Source: Lutispora saccharofermentans (GTDB lineage Bacteria > Bacillota > Clostridia > Lutisporales > Lutisporaceae). Taken from it: a DNA stretch of 64,000 nucleotides. The position numbers were made by a program, and so were the translations under genes. The stretch is taken from positions 62,001 to 126,000 of the forward strand of contig NZ_JAJEKE010000002.1 in the NCBI RefSeq assembly GCF_024363565.1, in the 5' to 3' direction. Numbering within the stretch: position 1 is the first letter of the stretch; each line of letters opens with the position of its first letter. Under the pieces are notes generated by a model that worked only from the letters and a program-made list of their open reading frames with translations, ran no database searches and was not told the origin of the DNA. Below, one piece after another: positions 7,166-15,670 of this stretch.

Positions 7166-10100
7166 ATGAAGGCTATAGTAAAGGAACATATAGAACAGCT
7201 TGATGTAAAGCTGGGCGGCGGAATTATAAGCGATAAAATAAGAGTGGACACCATCGATAATCCTATGTTGGTCATAGGGATAGGCGGAACCGGCATTGAT
7301 GCATTGCTCAGATTAAAATACCAGATAAACAGAAGATTTAATCTGCCTGAGGATAGGCTGACCAAGAGAAAGAAAGAAAAGCCAGACAACATGGAATTCC
7401 TGGCTTTGGAAACAAATCAGCATGACAGAAATAAAAAGTACAAGGGAATAGGCTTAGACCCTATAAATGAGCTGATCTTGCTTTCCAATCCGGAGATAGG
7501 CAGCATACTTCAAAACAGAAGCATATTGGACCCCTGCATTGCAGAATGGCTGTCGCCGGAATTGAATGTTGAGGACGGTATAACGGGAGCCAACGGAATA
7601 AGGCAGGCAGGCAGATTGCTGCTGTTTACCAAGGCTATCCAAGTAGTAAAAGGGATTGAAAAGAAGATAAATGTGCTTTTAGAGGGCACAAGCCAAAAGC
7701 TTATGGTGTTTATCCTCACAGGGCTTTCAGGCGGTACGGGAAGCGGATGCTATCTGGATATTGCATATATGGTCAGGGGGCTTATGGAGAGAAGATTTGG
7801 AAGTGCGGGTGTAGACCGGGTCAATATATTGGGCTACCTCTTTACTCCTGATGTAAACCTGAGCAGCCCGAGCCTGAGCAGCCATACCCAGGATTATATC
7901 AAAAAGAACGGCTATGCCGCACTGAAGGAACTGGACTACTGGATGAATGTGGCTGAAAGAGGAGAACGCTTCAAGCAAAAGTACAGGGACGTGCTGACTG
8001 TTGATTCACCGCTGCCGCCTTTTAATCTATGCCATCTGATATCCGCCACCAATACGGACGGCAAGCTGTTGGAGAATGCCTATGATTATTGCATGAATGT
8101 AACGGCGGAGAACATCACCAACTTTATGGCCAATGAAGAAAAGCATTCCGGTGAAGAATTTGCTATACACGATTATATAAGCAATATAAATACTAATATC
8201 GCACAGATGACCCACCCCTATAGTGCGAACTATAAATACAATATCATCGGCGCATCATCTGCAGTGCTTCCTATAGAAGAGATAACCACCTATCTCGCCT
8301 ACAGGCTGTTTAAGAAGATTGAAAAGATGTTTACTGCAGGGCCGAAGGAAAATGATGTGGATGATTTTATGGGGCAAAACAGGATGAACAAGGATTCCAT
8401 AGAGAGAAGATTTGAGCAGAATGTGCCGGATATGCTCCCGGGCTACCGGCATAGTGAAAGATTTAGTTTCAATAATGTGATCAAGACCCAGTCCATCAAT
8501 ATAGATAATGAGCTGGAAGGCTGCCTGACCAGGATAAGGGAAGAGTATATCAAGGTGAGGAGACAGCTTCCCGGAGAAATATTGGAGGAATTCAATGCTC
8601 AGATCAGTAGGATGTTTTTAAATGCCGATCAGGGCCCCTTCTATGTGTCAAGGCTTATTAACAATAGCACGGGCTTTTGCGTTCTAAAGACCATACAATC
8701 CTATATCGAGTCTTTAAAGGAAAGCTTGAAGAGGCTTCCACAGTATAAGGATGAACTGAAATTCAGTGCCGATGACAAGCTCCTGGAAGCAAGGAAGGCC
8801 ATTATCAATAAAGAAAAGAAAAAGAACGATTATATAGAAGCTAAGATCAATGAGTATATGACCAAGGCCGAGGAAGAAAGAACGAGATACATCATAGAGT
8901 TTTACGAAGATTTATTCAACCTCATAAATGATGCGAATAATAAGATATATAATGTATTTACCGAAATACTGAATGCCCTCAATCAAATATTCGAGAAAAA
9001 CGGCAGCATACTGGTAAGCAGTGAAGAAGTAGAGCATAAAGGAGGCAAGACCTATTATTGGAATGTGGTAAATATTCCCGATGTGCTGAAGACCATTGAT
9101 AAGACCTTTGCCAATGAGGATGAGGACGATCTGATCAGGAACTTTACCAGGGAGCTTTTAGACAGCTCGGACAAGTGGATCAAAGAGCAGGATATAGATA
9201 TCGTGGGCAGCATAAGCGATTTTATGTCGGATAAATTCGGGGATTTAATAACAAAATCCATGGAGGACTTTTTAATAATAAAATATGGCGAAGGCGAACT
9301 GATAGAGAAATTGGTGGAAAAGAATATCGCCAAAAGATTGGACGATGACGCTATACCGGTTTTCAATCTCAGCAACAGCGACGGCAATCTTGACTTCCCG
9401 TCCTGGGGCTTTGTATCCGTACCCATAAAAGCTCCCGGCATATTAAAGGGTATAAAAAACTATCAGACCAATGCTTTGGGCAAATCCACCTTTACTATAA
9501 AGGAAAGCGAAGTAAAGAACAGGATATTCTGGCTTAATACAAAAAACGGCATACCCCTTTATGCATATACGCCGCTTAAGATATATGAAGAGGCCTATGA
9601 ACGCACCATCCGGGAGAGAGAAGGCATCGGCAGGCATCTCTCCCAGACTAAAGATAATAACTGGGCCAATCTGCCCTCGCCTATTCCTGTCCAGTCCTGG
9701 GGAGACAGCTACAGCTCAAGAAGGATAAAGGAGTATAATGATGAAATAAGGGTAATGTTTGATAAGGCGTGCAAGCTTGGCTGCATCAGGGAGAAGGAAA
9801 CAAACAGCGGCACCAACAACCGGTTTGAATGCATAATCACCAAGGCTTTTGATCTGGATAAATACCTCACGGCCTATAATTTAGTGCTGCCCAACGAGCA
9901 GCCTAATTTCTCCGAAATGAAAAGATGTCTGACGGATCTGAAAAATATAATGGCAGCAGGCATTGAAGAGGAAGGCAGGAGGGATATATTCAGCAGCTTT
10001 GACAAGGAAAGGGCTTTTGTAAACCTCACCCGTTCTCCGGAGCTCATAAAGCTATTGAGGATAGAATTGAAAAAATACGAGGGAATACAAGATAAGATAG

Positions 10101-10549
10101 AAAGCCTGAATTCCGTCTTTGAAGCAATGGAGAATAAGGATAAGGTATTGGAGCAGTTTATTGAGGTGATGTATACGGACACCATCTATAAAAAGGGAGC
10201 CCAATATGTGTTTGACAATGAAAAGGAAGAAGACGGCTGCGAATCGCTGATAAACTTGCTGAGGGTCAAGAAATATTTCGAATACGAAATCTTTAATAGA
10301 TTTACCGGACTTGATGAGAAGAAAAAAGCGCTGATAATGAGAAGGGCCGAAAAAAGGAGTGACGAATTAAGCTCTTCTGAAGATATTTCCGGGCTTTTGG
10401 GCAAGGTAAATTCGCTGATGGAAATTTGCTCCGCCTGCAAAGAAGAACTGGAATTCACAAAGGACGAACTCATCAACGGGACAGAGATTTATGATTTTTA
10501 TAAGAATATGCTGGCAAAATTGAATGAGCTGAGAAAAAATATAGAATGA
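7166..10549 (+). CDS. Large tubulin-like GTPase (Tubulin_2 type)
   Basis: An 1127-residue cytoplasmic protein with AAGGAGGAG 6 bases before ATG 7166. The N-terminal part has the tubulin/FtsZ nucleotide fold signatures: GIGGTG at residues 38-43 and the tubulin signature GLSGGTGSG with glycines at 189-194. I assign it to the bacterial tubulin-like family Pfam calls Tubulin_2 from these motifs and from the length; these proteins are much larger than FtsZ (about 350-400 residues). The remaining 900 residues are mostly helical, with a highly charged coiled region at about 540-610 (KKKNDYIEAKINEYM). No transmembrane helix. The nucleotide-driven state change could drive assembly or act as a switch. 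The neighbours are vWA membrane proteins, a P-loop GTPase and a GAP1-like protein, which suggests a signalling or conflict apparatus rather than cell division; that is inference. Confidence 0.8.
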   Translation: MKAIVKEHIEQLDVKLGGGIISDKIRVDTIDNPMLVIGIGGTGIDALLRLKYQINRRFNLPEDRLTKRKKEKPDNMEFLALETNQHDRNKKYKGIGLDPINELILLSNPEIGSILQNRSILDPCIAEWLSPELNVEDGITGANGIRQAGRLLLFTKAIQVVKGIEKKINVLLEGTSQKLMVFILTGLSGGTGSGCYLDIAYMVRGLMERRFGSAGVDRVNILGYLFTPDVNLSSPSLSSHTQDYIKKNGYAALKELDYWMNVAERGERFKQKYRDVLTVDSPLPPFNLCHLISATNTDGKLLENAYDYCMNVTAENITNFMANEEKHSGEEFAIHDYISNINTNIAQMTHPYSANYKYNIIGASSAVLPIEEITTYLAYRLFKKIEKMFTAGPKENDVDDFMGQNRMNKDSIERRFEQNVPDMLPGYRHSERFSFNNVIKTQSINIDNELEGCLTRIREEYIKVRRQLPGEILEEFNAQISRMFLNADQGPFYVSRLINNSTGFCVLKTIQSYIESLKESLKRLPQYKDELKFSADDKLLEARKAIINKEKKKNDYIEAKINEYMTKAEEERTRYIIEFYEDLFNLINDANNKIYNVFTEILNALNQIFEKNGSILVSSEEVEHKGGKTYYWNVVNIPDVLKTIDKTFANEDEDDLIRNFTRELLDSSDKWIKEQDIDIVGSISDFMSDKFGDLITKSMEDFLIIKYGEGELIEKLVEKNIAKRLDDDAIPVFNLSNSDGNLDFPSWGFVSVPIKAPGILKGIKNYQTNALGKSTFTIKESEVKNRIFWLNTKNGIPLYAYTPLKIYEEAYERTIREREGIGRHLSQTKDNNWANLPSPIPVQSWGDSYSSRRIKEYNDEIRVMFDKACKLGCIREKETNSGTNNRFECIITKAFDLDKYLTAYNLVLPNEQPNFSEMKRCLTDLKNIMAAGIEEEGRRDIFSSFDKERAFVNLTRSPELIKLLRIELKKYEGIQDKIESLNSVFEAMENKDKVLEQFIEVMYTDTIYKKGAQYVFDNEKEEDGCESLINLLRVKKYFEYEIFNRFTGLDEKKKALIMRRAEKRSDELSSSEDISGLLGKVNSLMEICSACKEELEFTKDELINGTEIYDFYKNMLAKLNELRKNIE

Positions 10550-10990
10550 GAGGAGACGGGGAACACGGAAAGTCACGGATTAGCACGGAGGGGAACGGAA
10601 ACAAGGTTTGATAATGTTAAACTTATGTGAAATTGTTGAGTGAGACCTTGGAGGAATACCTAGCTATGAAAGCCCAGCTTCGTTGTCATCCTGAGGGCTC
10701 TGCCCGAAGGATCTAATTTAAGATTCTTCAGTCGCTTTGCCCTTCAGAATGACAGGAAATGTTTTCGTTTATCGTAGTGTGGGTACCACATGCAAATTCT
10801 GAGCGTAAGCGAAGAATCTAGATCCTTCGGTCGTTCCTCTCTCAGGATGACATATATGATAAATAAACACTCCTAGCCGTGAAATCCGTGTTCCCCGTAA
10901 CCCAGACCCTAGAGGAATACCCAAATACCAGAGGCTAGAGACCAGAGGCTAGAGACATGAAAATTGCTTCACAATTTTCATAGTATTTTC
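10550..10990. repeat. Nested dispersed repeats: family B element split by family A repeats
   Basis: This 452-base gap has no gene. Family B's left half and middle are at about 10552-10637 (GGGGAACACGGAAAG, GATAATGTTAAACTTATG) and its right half is at 10876-10903 (CCGTGAAATCCGTG, TTCCCCGTAACCC). Between them sit two family A repeats: a full one, TGTCATCCTGAGGGC to CTTCAGAATGACA at about 10684-10754, and a shorter inverted piece at about 10795-10853. After the B right half come AGGAATACCC and two copies of CCAGAGGCTAGAGA. The order implies A inserted into an existing B copy. Confidence 0.55.
10957..10981. repeat. Perfect hairpin just upstream of the 782-residue gene
   Basis: ATGAAAATTG (10957-10966) and CAATTTTCAT (10972-10981) form a perfect 10-bp stem with loop CTTCA, 9 bases before the Shine-Dalgarno AGGAGG. 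It lacks a T tract. It may affect translation of the next gene or simply be a repeat tag. Confidence 0.5.
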
Positions 10991-11001
10991 AGGAGGACGC
11001 T

Positions 11002-13350
11002 ATGGAAGACTTGATCATCAAATATGCGGAAGGGTATGCTCTTTCTGCGGATAAAAGCATGAATATAGAGGATGAACAAAGGACTGCTTTTAATCCCGCA
11101 ATATTTGTATTTGTAGGGGATAAGGTTTATGATGCCATAAGCTGTATCAGACAGGATATAGAGGGCAAATGGGATAATAGCAGCGGAGTATTATACTTCC
11201 ATATATATTCTCAGGATAAATGCCGTGATGAAAATACGCCCGGCTTCAAAATTCAATGCTCAGGGGTTGATTATAAGGATCTAAGGGCCCATATCAGCCA
11301 TAGCTTCTATAAAGATGAAAAGGGCCTGATAGAATTGAACGATGTCATAAGAAGGCTGAAGAATGATCTATTGCAATATGGGCGTATGTATTCCAACTTT
11401 GAAAAGGTCAATATATCATTGATTACCAGGGCAGATGATCCCTTGAATATATTGATCCCTGAAATAGCTTTGCTCTTGAAAGCAAAGCTTTATGAGGATT
11501 TTAAGATCGTATCGGCGGATTTGTATACGTTGATCCTGGAAAGAAACCATGAGGATAATTTCGGCTTTTATTCTGCTGCAGCCATGAGCTTTTTTAGAGA
11601 AATAGAATATTTTCAATCAAAGGATTATAATTTCAATGCACCCCTGGAAGTGCTCGAAGAAGGAATAGAAATAAATGTTTCAAATAATAGCACTCCCATA
11701 TTTGATCTGGTCTATTTGCTGAGCGATAAGAATGAAGCAGGGCTGATACTGGAGAATGCACTGAGGAAAAACTATGAGACCATATCCTATATAAGCCTGC
11801 TGAAAAACAGGAGCGTTGATGAGAGTTCCTACGATGCCGAAAATGGGATATATAATAACAACCAATTCAAGAACAATATCGGCATAAATTCCCCGAGGGT
11901 TTCTTATGCTACGGCCGGGCTATCCAAAGTAAAAAGACCGAATAGCGCCATCGCTGTTGCCGTATTATATAATTTTTACAGAGGGCTGATAGAAAGGCTG
12001 AAGGATAACGGAAGCTGTGATAATCCGGTAATAATGAAAGCCCTGGGCCTGGATGCAGACAGGATTGAGGCCGCGGTGGCAGACATAACTGAAGACAGCT
12101 TTGATGTTGAGGATATGATGTGCCTTATGACCAATAACGTTTCCTTTACGGACTTGCAGGGCATGAACCTAGGTCTGGCAGAAAAAAAGCTCTATAATGA
12201 TGTATGCAGCAAATTTTTTCAAGATAATTATGAAAAGCAGATGGAAAGGAATATTGAAGCGCTGGACCTGGGGAACGAAGTGATAAGGGATATAAGGGAA
12301 AACATAATAAACAAGCCGGAGCTGGGTATATACTGCGCTTATCTATGGACAAAGGGCAATGTGATATCCAATGAGATAATCGAATTAAATAAAAGCATTC
12401 AGAGGGATATCAACAGGCTCAATAAGGAATTGGATGCCATATATGAGGAACCGGTGTATTTCGGCCCTATGCAAAAAATATTTTTCAATCAAAAAAGTGC
12501 AATGAGAAATTTCAAACGAAGCATGCTGGAGAGGATATACGGGCATAAGCTTCAGATATTGAAGCTCAGAGGACAGCAATGCATTGTGAATAAATATGAA
12601 GAGATTTTGCTGAAGCTCAATTCAGACTTAGAAAAATATATCAACAGATTGCTCGATATTCAAAGCAGGATAGAAAAATGCCTATTGAAAAATGTTAAGC
12701 AGGAGGATGAATATCTGGGACAAAATATAGAAGAATATTATGAAACAGTGGTTAAAAAAATAATAGAAGATTTTAAAGCCAAATACGGAGATAATTTTTA
12801 TTTCGAAGAAAGATTTATTGGAAATATATATGAGCTGCTTAACAGAGATGATGCGAAATTAATGGAGAAGCTGATAGATAGCTGCAATAAATACATCCTC
12901 CCTACAGAATACTTTAACAGGAATTTTGAGGATGAACTGCATGACAGGGCGAATATCAATATCAAGTTTAACGATGAAAGAGACATATTGACTAAAAAAG
13001 AATTATTTAAAAAGCTATATGATATACTTGAAGATAATGGAAAGGTAAATATTTATATATTGAATTTTACCACAAGGCATAGATATGAGGAAAAGTACTT
13101 ATTCGGCAACTACAACAGCGATTTTATCCGTTATGCTTTTGAGCTTGATCATGGCAGCAGGACCTATAAACTAGGCTGTATACATGAGAGAAGGACCAGC
13201 GGGATTGAAAAGCTCAACCTTATGGGAGGATTCACGATAGAGGATGTCATATATGGAAAAAATGCCATGAAGTATTATGAAATATTTATGAAAAAGGGCT
13301 ATAGATTACATGCAATAGATGAGGATAAGCTTCCTCGCATCGAATATTAG
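11002..13350 (+). CDS. Large cytoplasmic protein of unknown function, neighbour of the tubulin-like GTPase
   Basis: A 782-residue protein with a strong Shine-Dalgarno, AGGAGG at 10991-10996. I recognise no named family. No signal peptide or transmembrane helix was seen. The N-terminal 120 residues look alpha/beta (NPAIFVFVGDKVYDAISCI, SSGVLYFHIYSQ). A helical middle follows, with a basic coiled stretch at about 455-560 (ELNKSIQRDINRLNKELDAI). The last 130 residues are again alpha/beta (GKVNIYILNFTTRHRYEEKY, LMGGFTIEDVIYGKNAMKYY). No P-loop or metal motif is evident. Its position directly after the tubulin-like gene makes a binding partner or regulator of that polymer the simplest hypothesis; nothing in the sequence proves it. 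Confidence 0.6.
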   Translation: MEDLIIKYAEGYALSADKSMNIEDEQRTAFNPAIFVFVGDKVYDAISCIRQDIEGKWDNSSGVLYFHIYSQDKCRDENTPGFKIQCSGVDYKDLRAHISHSFYKDEKGLIELNDVIRRLKNDLLQYGRMYSNFEKVNISLITRADDPLNILIPEIALLLKAKLYEDFKIVSADLYTLILERNHEDNFGFYSAAAMSFFREIEYFQSKDYNFNAPLEVLEEGIEINVSNNSTPIFDLVYLLSDKNEAGLILENALRKNYETISYISLLKNRSVDESSYDAENGIYNNNQFKNNIGINSPRVSYATAGLSKVKRPNSAIAVAVLYNFYRGLIERLKDNGSCDNPVIMKALGLDADRIEAAVADITEDSFDVEDMMCLMTNNVSFTDLQGMNLGLAEKKLYNDVCSKFFQDNYEKQMERNIEALDLGNEVIRDIRENIINKPELGIYCAYLWTKGNVISNEIIELNKSIQRDINRLNKELDAIYEEPVYFGPMQKIFFNQKSAMRNFKRSMLERIYGHKLQILKLRGQQCIVNKYEEILLKLNSDLEKYINRLLDIQSRIEKCLLKNVKQEDEYLGQNIEEYYETVVKKIIEDFKAKYGDNFYFEERFIGNIYELLNRDDAKLMEKLIDSCNKYILPTEYFNRNFEDELHDRANINIKFNDERDILTKKELFKKLYDILEDNGKVNIYILNFTTRHRYEEKYLFGNYNSDFIRYAFELDHGSRTYKLGCIHERRTSGIEKLNLMGGFTIEDVIYGKNAMKYYEIFMKKGYRLHAIDEDKLPRIEY

Positions 13351-13731
13351 GTTTCAGAGCTCAGAGCTCAGAGTTCTGAAGCTATGGTATTCCTTATGGG
13401 TCAGCTGCTAGCTTCTGGCTTCTAGCCTCTAGCTTTGAGTATACCGCTGGGGTCAGATGGATACGGAAACACGGATGGGGTTTTATTATTTGTATCTGTT
13501 GTTTATTTGTGAGTGGCGTGTTGTACTGACTGATATAAGAGTGCAGCGCGGTGCCCGCACAACGGTAAACGAAAGTATTTCCTGTCATTCTGAAGGAGCA
13601 AAGCGACTGAAGAATCTTAAATTAGATCCTTCGGGCATAGCCCTCAGGATGACAAGGTCGCTGGACTTTCATAGCAATGAAGTCTCGTTCAATGTGCTAG
13701 GGTTTGAGTTCTATTTAAGGGGGAAAGGTAA
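13351..13731. repeat. Intergenic repeat cluster (families A, B tail and E end)
   Basis: This 381-base gap contains, in order: GAGCTCAGAGTTCTGA units (13354-13380); inverted GGCTTCTAGCCTCTAGC text (13408-13436); a family E end (TGTTGTACTGACTGATA near 13519-13538); and a full family A repeat in the opposite orientation to the 10684 copy (TGTCATTCTGAAGGAG to CTCAGGATGACA, about 13583-13654). AATGAAGTCTCGTTCAAT (about 13677-13694) follows. A 93-codon open frame across these repeats is not convincing as a gene. Confidence 0.55.
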
Positions 13732-15009
13732 ATGGTAAAAAGAAGGGTTAGCATTTTAATGCTGTGCTTTAGTATGACCGGAGGGCTATTAGGATTTTTC
13801 TTTGGAGAATGGCTCATTGATAAATTTTTGCTGGTATGGCCCAGCACTGTTTTGATGGGGATGTATTTTGGAATTTTAGCCCTGTTTATCGGTATAATGT
13901 GCATATTGGCTGAAAAAATAAGGCCTGTTTTGATCAGTGCAAGCTGGACGAGCAAGTATTATAAAAGCTCCCTGAAATATCTTGTTCCCTGTACCCTTGT
14001 TCTATTGTTCTTATGCGCAGGCCTTTTCCAATATATTTATGGGCTGAATTTTCAAAAGGCAAGGAATATAGATGATATAGTTATACTGGTAGACAATTCG
14101 GGCAGCCTGAAAGACACTGACCCGCAAAATAAAAGATTTGAAGCCGTGGAAAGCCTGATCGCTGAAATGAATGTGCAAAACAGAATATCTGTTTCTGTTT
14201 TCAGCGACAATGTAAATAAAGTTCAAAATATGGAGGCTGTGACCCCGGAGGTCAAAAGCAATATTTTAAGTAAGCTTGATGATTACAAGATACCGGATGG
14301 AAGGACGAATATCAAAGGCGCTATTTTAAATGCCTTTTCAGATATATATAATGCGGCTCAAGATGACAGGGCTGCAATGGTTATACTCCTATCGGACGGA
14401 GGAGATAACTTTAATCTGGCCGATACTTTTCAAGAGACACTGGAACCCTATATAGAATCCAATATCCCTATATTTTCTATAGGAATGGCGGGCAGCGATG
14501 TAAAAATGCTGAAGAGGATATCCCAGGCCACAGGAGGCAATTACTATAATGTATCCAGAGTTGAAAATGTTGAAAATATATTCAACAAGATATACAGGGA
14601 GAAAGATTTAAGGCTATTGGTAGGAGAAAGGCATGGGAGCACTTCCTACAGCATTCTTTATTCAATAATGCGAATAGCTTTTATAGCCGTTATCGGCGCC
14701 ATAATAGGAATTTCCGTGGGAGTGCTGTTTGATGATAAATATATTGCAAGAAGCTTTGCACTGGGAGGATTATTGGCAGGCATAGCAGGGGGAGCAATAA
14801 TAGAAGCAGGCTTCCGATTGGCGCCGTGGATGGGCTTTTTCCACAGGCTGCTGGCGGATATTTCCCTCTCGGCAATATTTGCTCTCTTCCCCTTCGCCGT
14901 AGGTATCAACGAAGCTCAAAATACAGGGAAGAAAAATGCGGATATCCGGAAGGAATCAAGCTCAAGAGGATCAAGGGATATAGGCAAAACCCAAAGTAGA
15001 AGCTTTTAG
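13732..15009 (+). CDS. Polytopic membrane protein with central vWA domain
   Basis: A 425-residue protein. Three N-terminal transmembrane helices (about 5-24, 38-62 and 83-103) precede a vWA domain at about 113-300 with an intact metal site (D121, S123, S125 in LVDNSGSLKD; later ILLSDGGDNF). Three more helices follow (about 308-330, 337-357 and 365-387), then a basic cytoplasmic tail. With three helices first, the vWA domain should be outside the cell. The organisation differs from the vWA protein at 4941, so the locus has two distinct vWA receptors. It heads the compact operon 13732-19671: 12 bases to the next gene, then 10 bases, then a 4-base overlap. Confidence 0.8.
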   Translation: MVKRRVSILMLCFSMTGGLLGFFFGEWLIDKFLLVWPSTVLMGMYFGILALFIGIMCILAEKIRPVLISASWTSKYYKSSLKYLVPCTLVLLFLCAGLFQYIYGLNFQKARNIDDIVILVDNSGSLKDTDPQNKRFEAVESLIAEMNVQNRISVSVFSDNVNKVQNMEAVTPEVKSNILSKLDDYKIPDGRTNIKGAILNAFSDIYNAAQDDRAAMVILLSDGGDNFNLADTFQETLEPYIESNIPIFSIGMAGSDVKMLKRISQATGGNYYNVSRVENVENIFNKIYREKDLRLLVGERHGSTSYSILYSIMRIAFIAVIGAIIGISVGVLFDDKYIARSFALGGLLAGIAGGAIIEAGFRLAPWMGFFHRLLADISLSAIFALFPFAVGINEAQNTGKKNADIRKESSSRGSRDIGKTQSRSF

Positions 15010-15021
15010 GGGGGATGTTTT

Positions 15022-15660
15022 GTGGAATATAGAGAGCGCACATCATCGGGAGGGCAAATAAAAGACATTCAGGGTTTTGTGGATGGAGACAAGCTTGTTT
15101 TGAAATGGCTTTGGCCCAATGGGATAGATTTCGTATATATATACAAGTCTTGTGAAGATGAAGCAGCGACCGCAGACATGATCAATAATAATAACGCCAG
15201 GTTATACACAAAAGAAGAATATAAAGAGTTCTACGGATATTATGAAAGAATAAATGAAATAGAAAAGATCACATATTGGATTTTCCCATGTGTGAAAGAA
15301 AACGGGAAGCTATTGCTTATCGATCAAAATGGGATAGATAACAGGATAACATTGAGCCTGGGCAAGGCTAACATATTTTATTCCATTAAGGAAAAAAGAA
15401 GATTATTTAAGGATACAAAAATCATTAAAATAATTGTCAGATGCGATAAGGCCATAGAAAAAGAAGCGCTTTGCTACGTAATAAAATCAGGGGCCAGTCC
15501 AATAAATAAGGATGATGGCAAGTGCTATTCCTTTAATCAGGATTTTAATGTAGGAAGAAATCAGCTGCCGGAGATAGAGATCAAAAAAGACGACAGCATA
15601 AGAATATTTTTTCAGGACGGCAAAAAATACGGCGAGATTTATGAATTAATACGGGAGTAG
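15022..15660 (+). CDS. Beta-rich protein of the GTPase/GAP1 operon
   Basis: A 212-residue protein. GTG 15022 follows GGGGGG at 15009-15014. No signal peptide or transmembrane helix. The sequence alternates short beta strands (DKLVLKWLWPNGIDFVYIYK, RIFFQDGKKYGEIYELIRE) and resembles two fibronectin type III-like sandwiches: LVLKWLWPNGIDFVYIYK is typical of an FN3 B-C strand pair. No enzymatic motif. Its place between a vWA membrane protein and the GTPase, with gaps of 12 and 10 bases, suggests a scaffold or adaptor linking them. Family not firmly recognised. Confidence 0.6.
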   Translation: MEYRERTSSGGQIKDIQGFVDGDKLVLKWLWPNGIDFVYIYKSCEDEAATADMINNNNARLYTKEEYKEFYGYYERINEIEKITYWIFPCVKENGKLLLIDQNGIDNRITLSLGKANIFYSIKEKRRLFKDTKIIKIIVRCDKAIEKEALCYVIKSGASPINKDDGKCYSFNQDFNVGRNQLPEIEIKKDDSIRIFFQDGKKYGEIYELIRE

Positions 15661-15670
15661 GAGGATAAAA

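Noticed and set aside
9055..9441. Long - strand open frames such as this one inside + strand genes (also 37225-37812, 41642-42253, 42308-42772)
   Set aside because: They are complementary to well-supported genes, show no family motifs and have no credible ribosome binding sites.
7166..10549. Interpretation as FtsZ or TubZ
   Set aside because: At 1127 residues it is about three times too long and lies outside any division or plasmid-partition context.
13354..13436. Possible CRISPR-like short repeats (GAGCTCAGA, GCTTCTAGC units)
   Set aside because: The units are adjacent without unique spacers of constant length and no cas genes are present.
13457..13738. A 93-codon + strand open frame
   Set aside because: It runs through family E and family A repeats, has no ribosome binding site, and ends over the start of the vWA gene.
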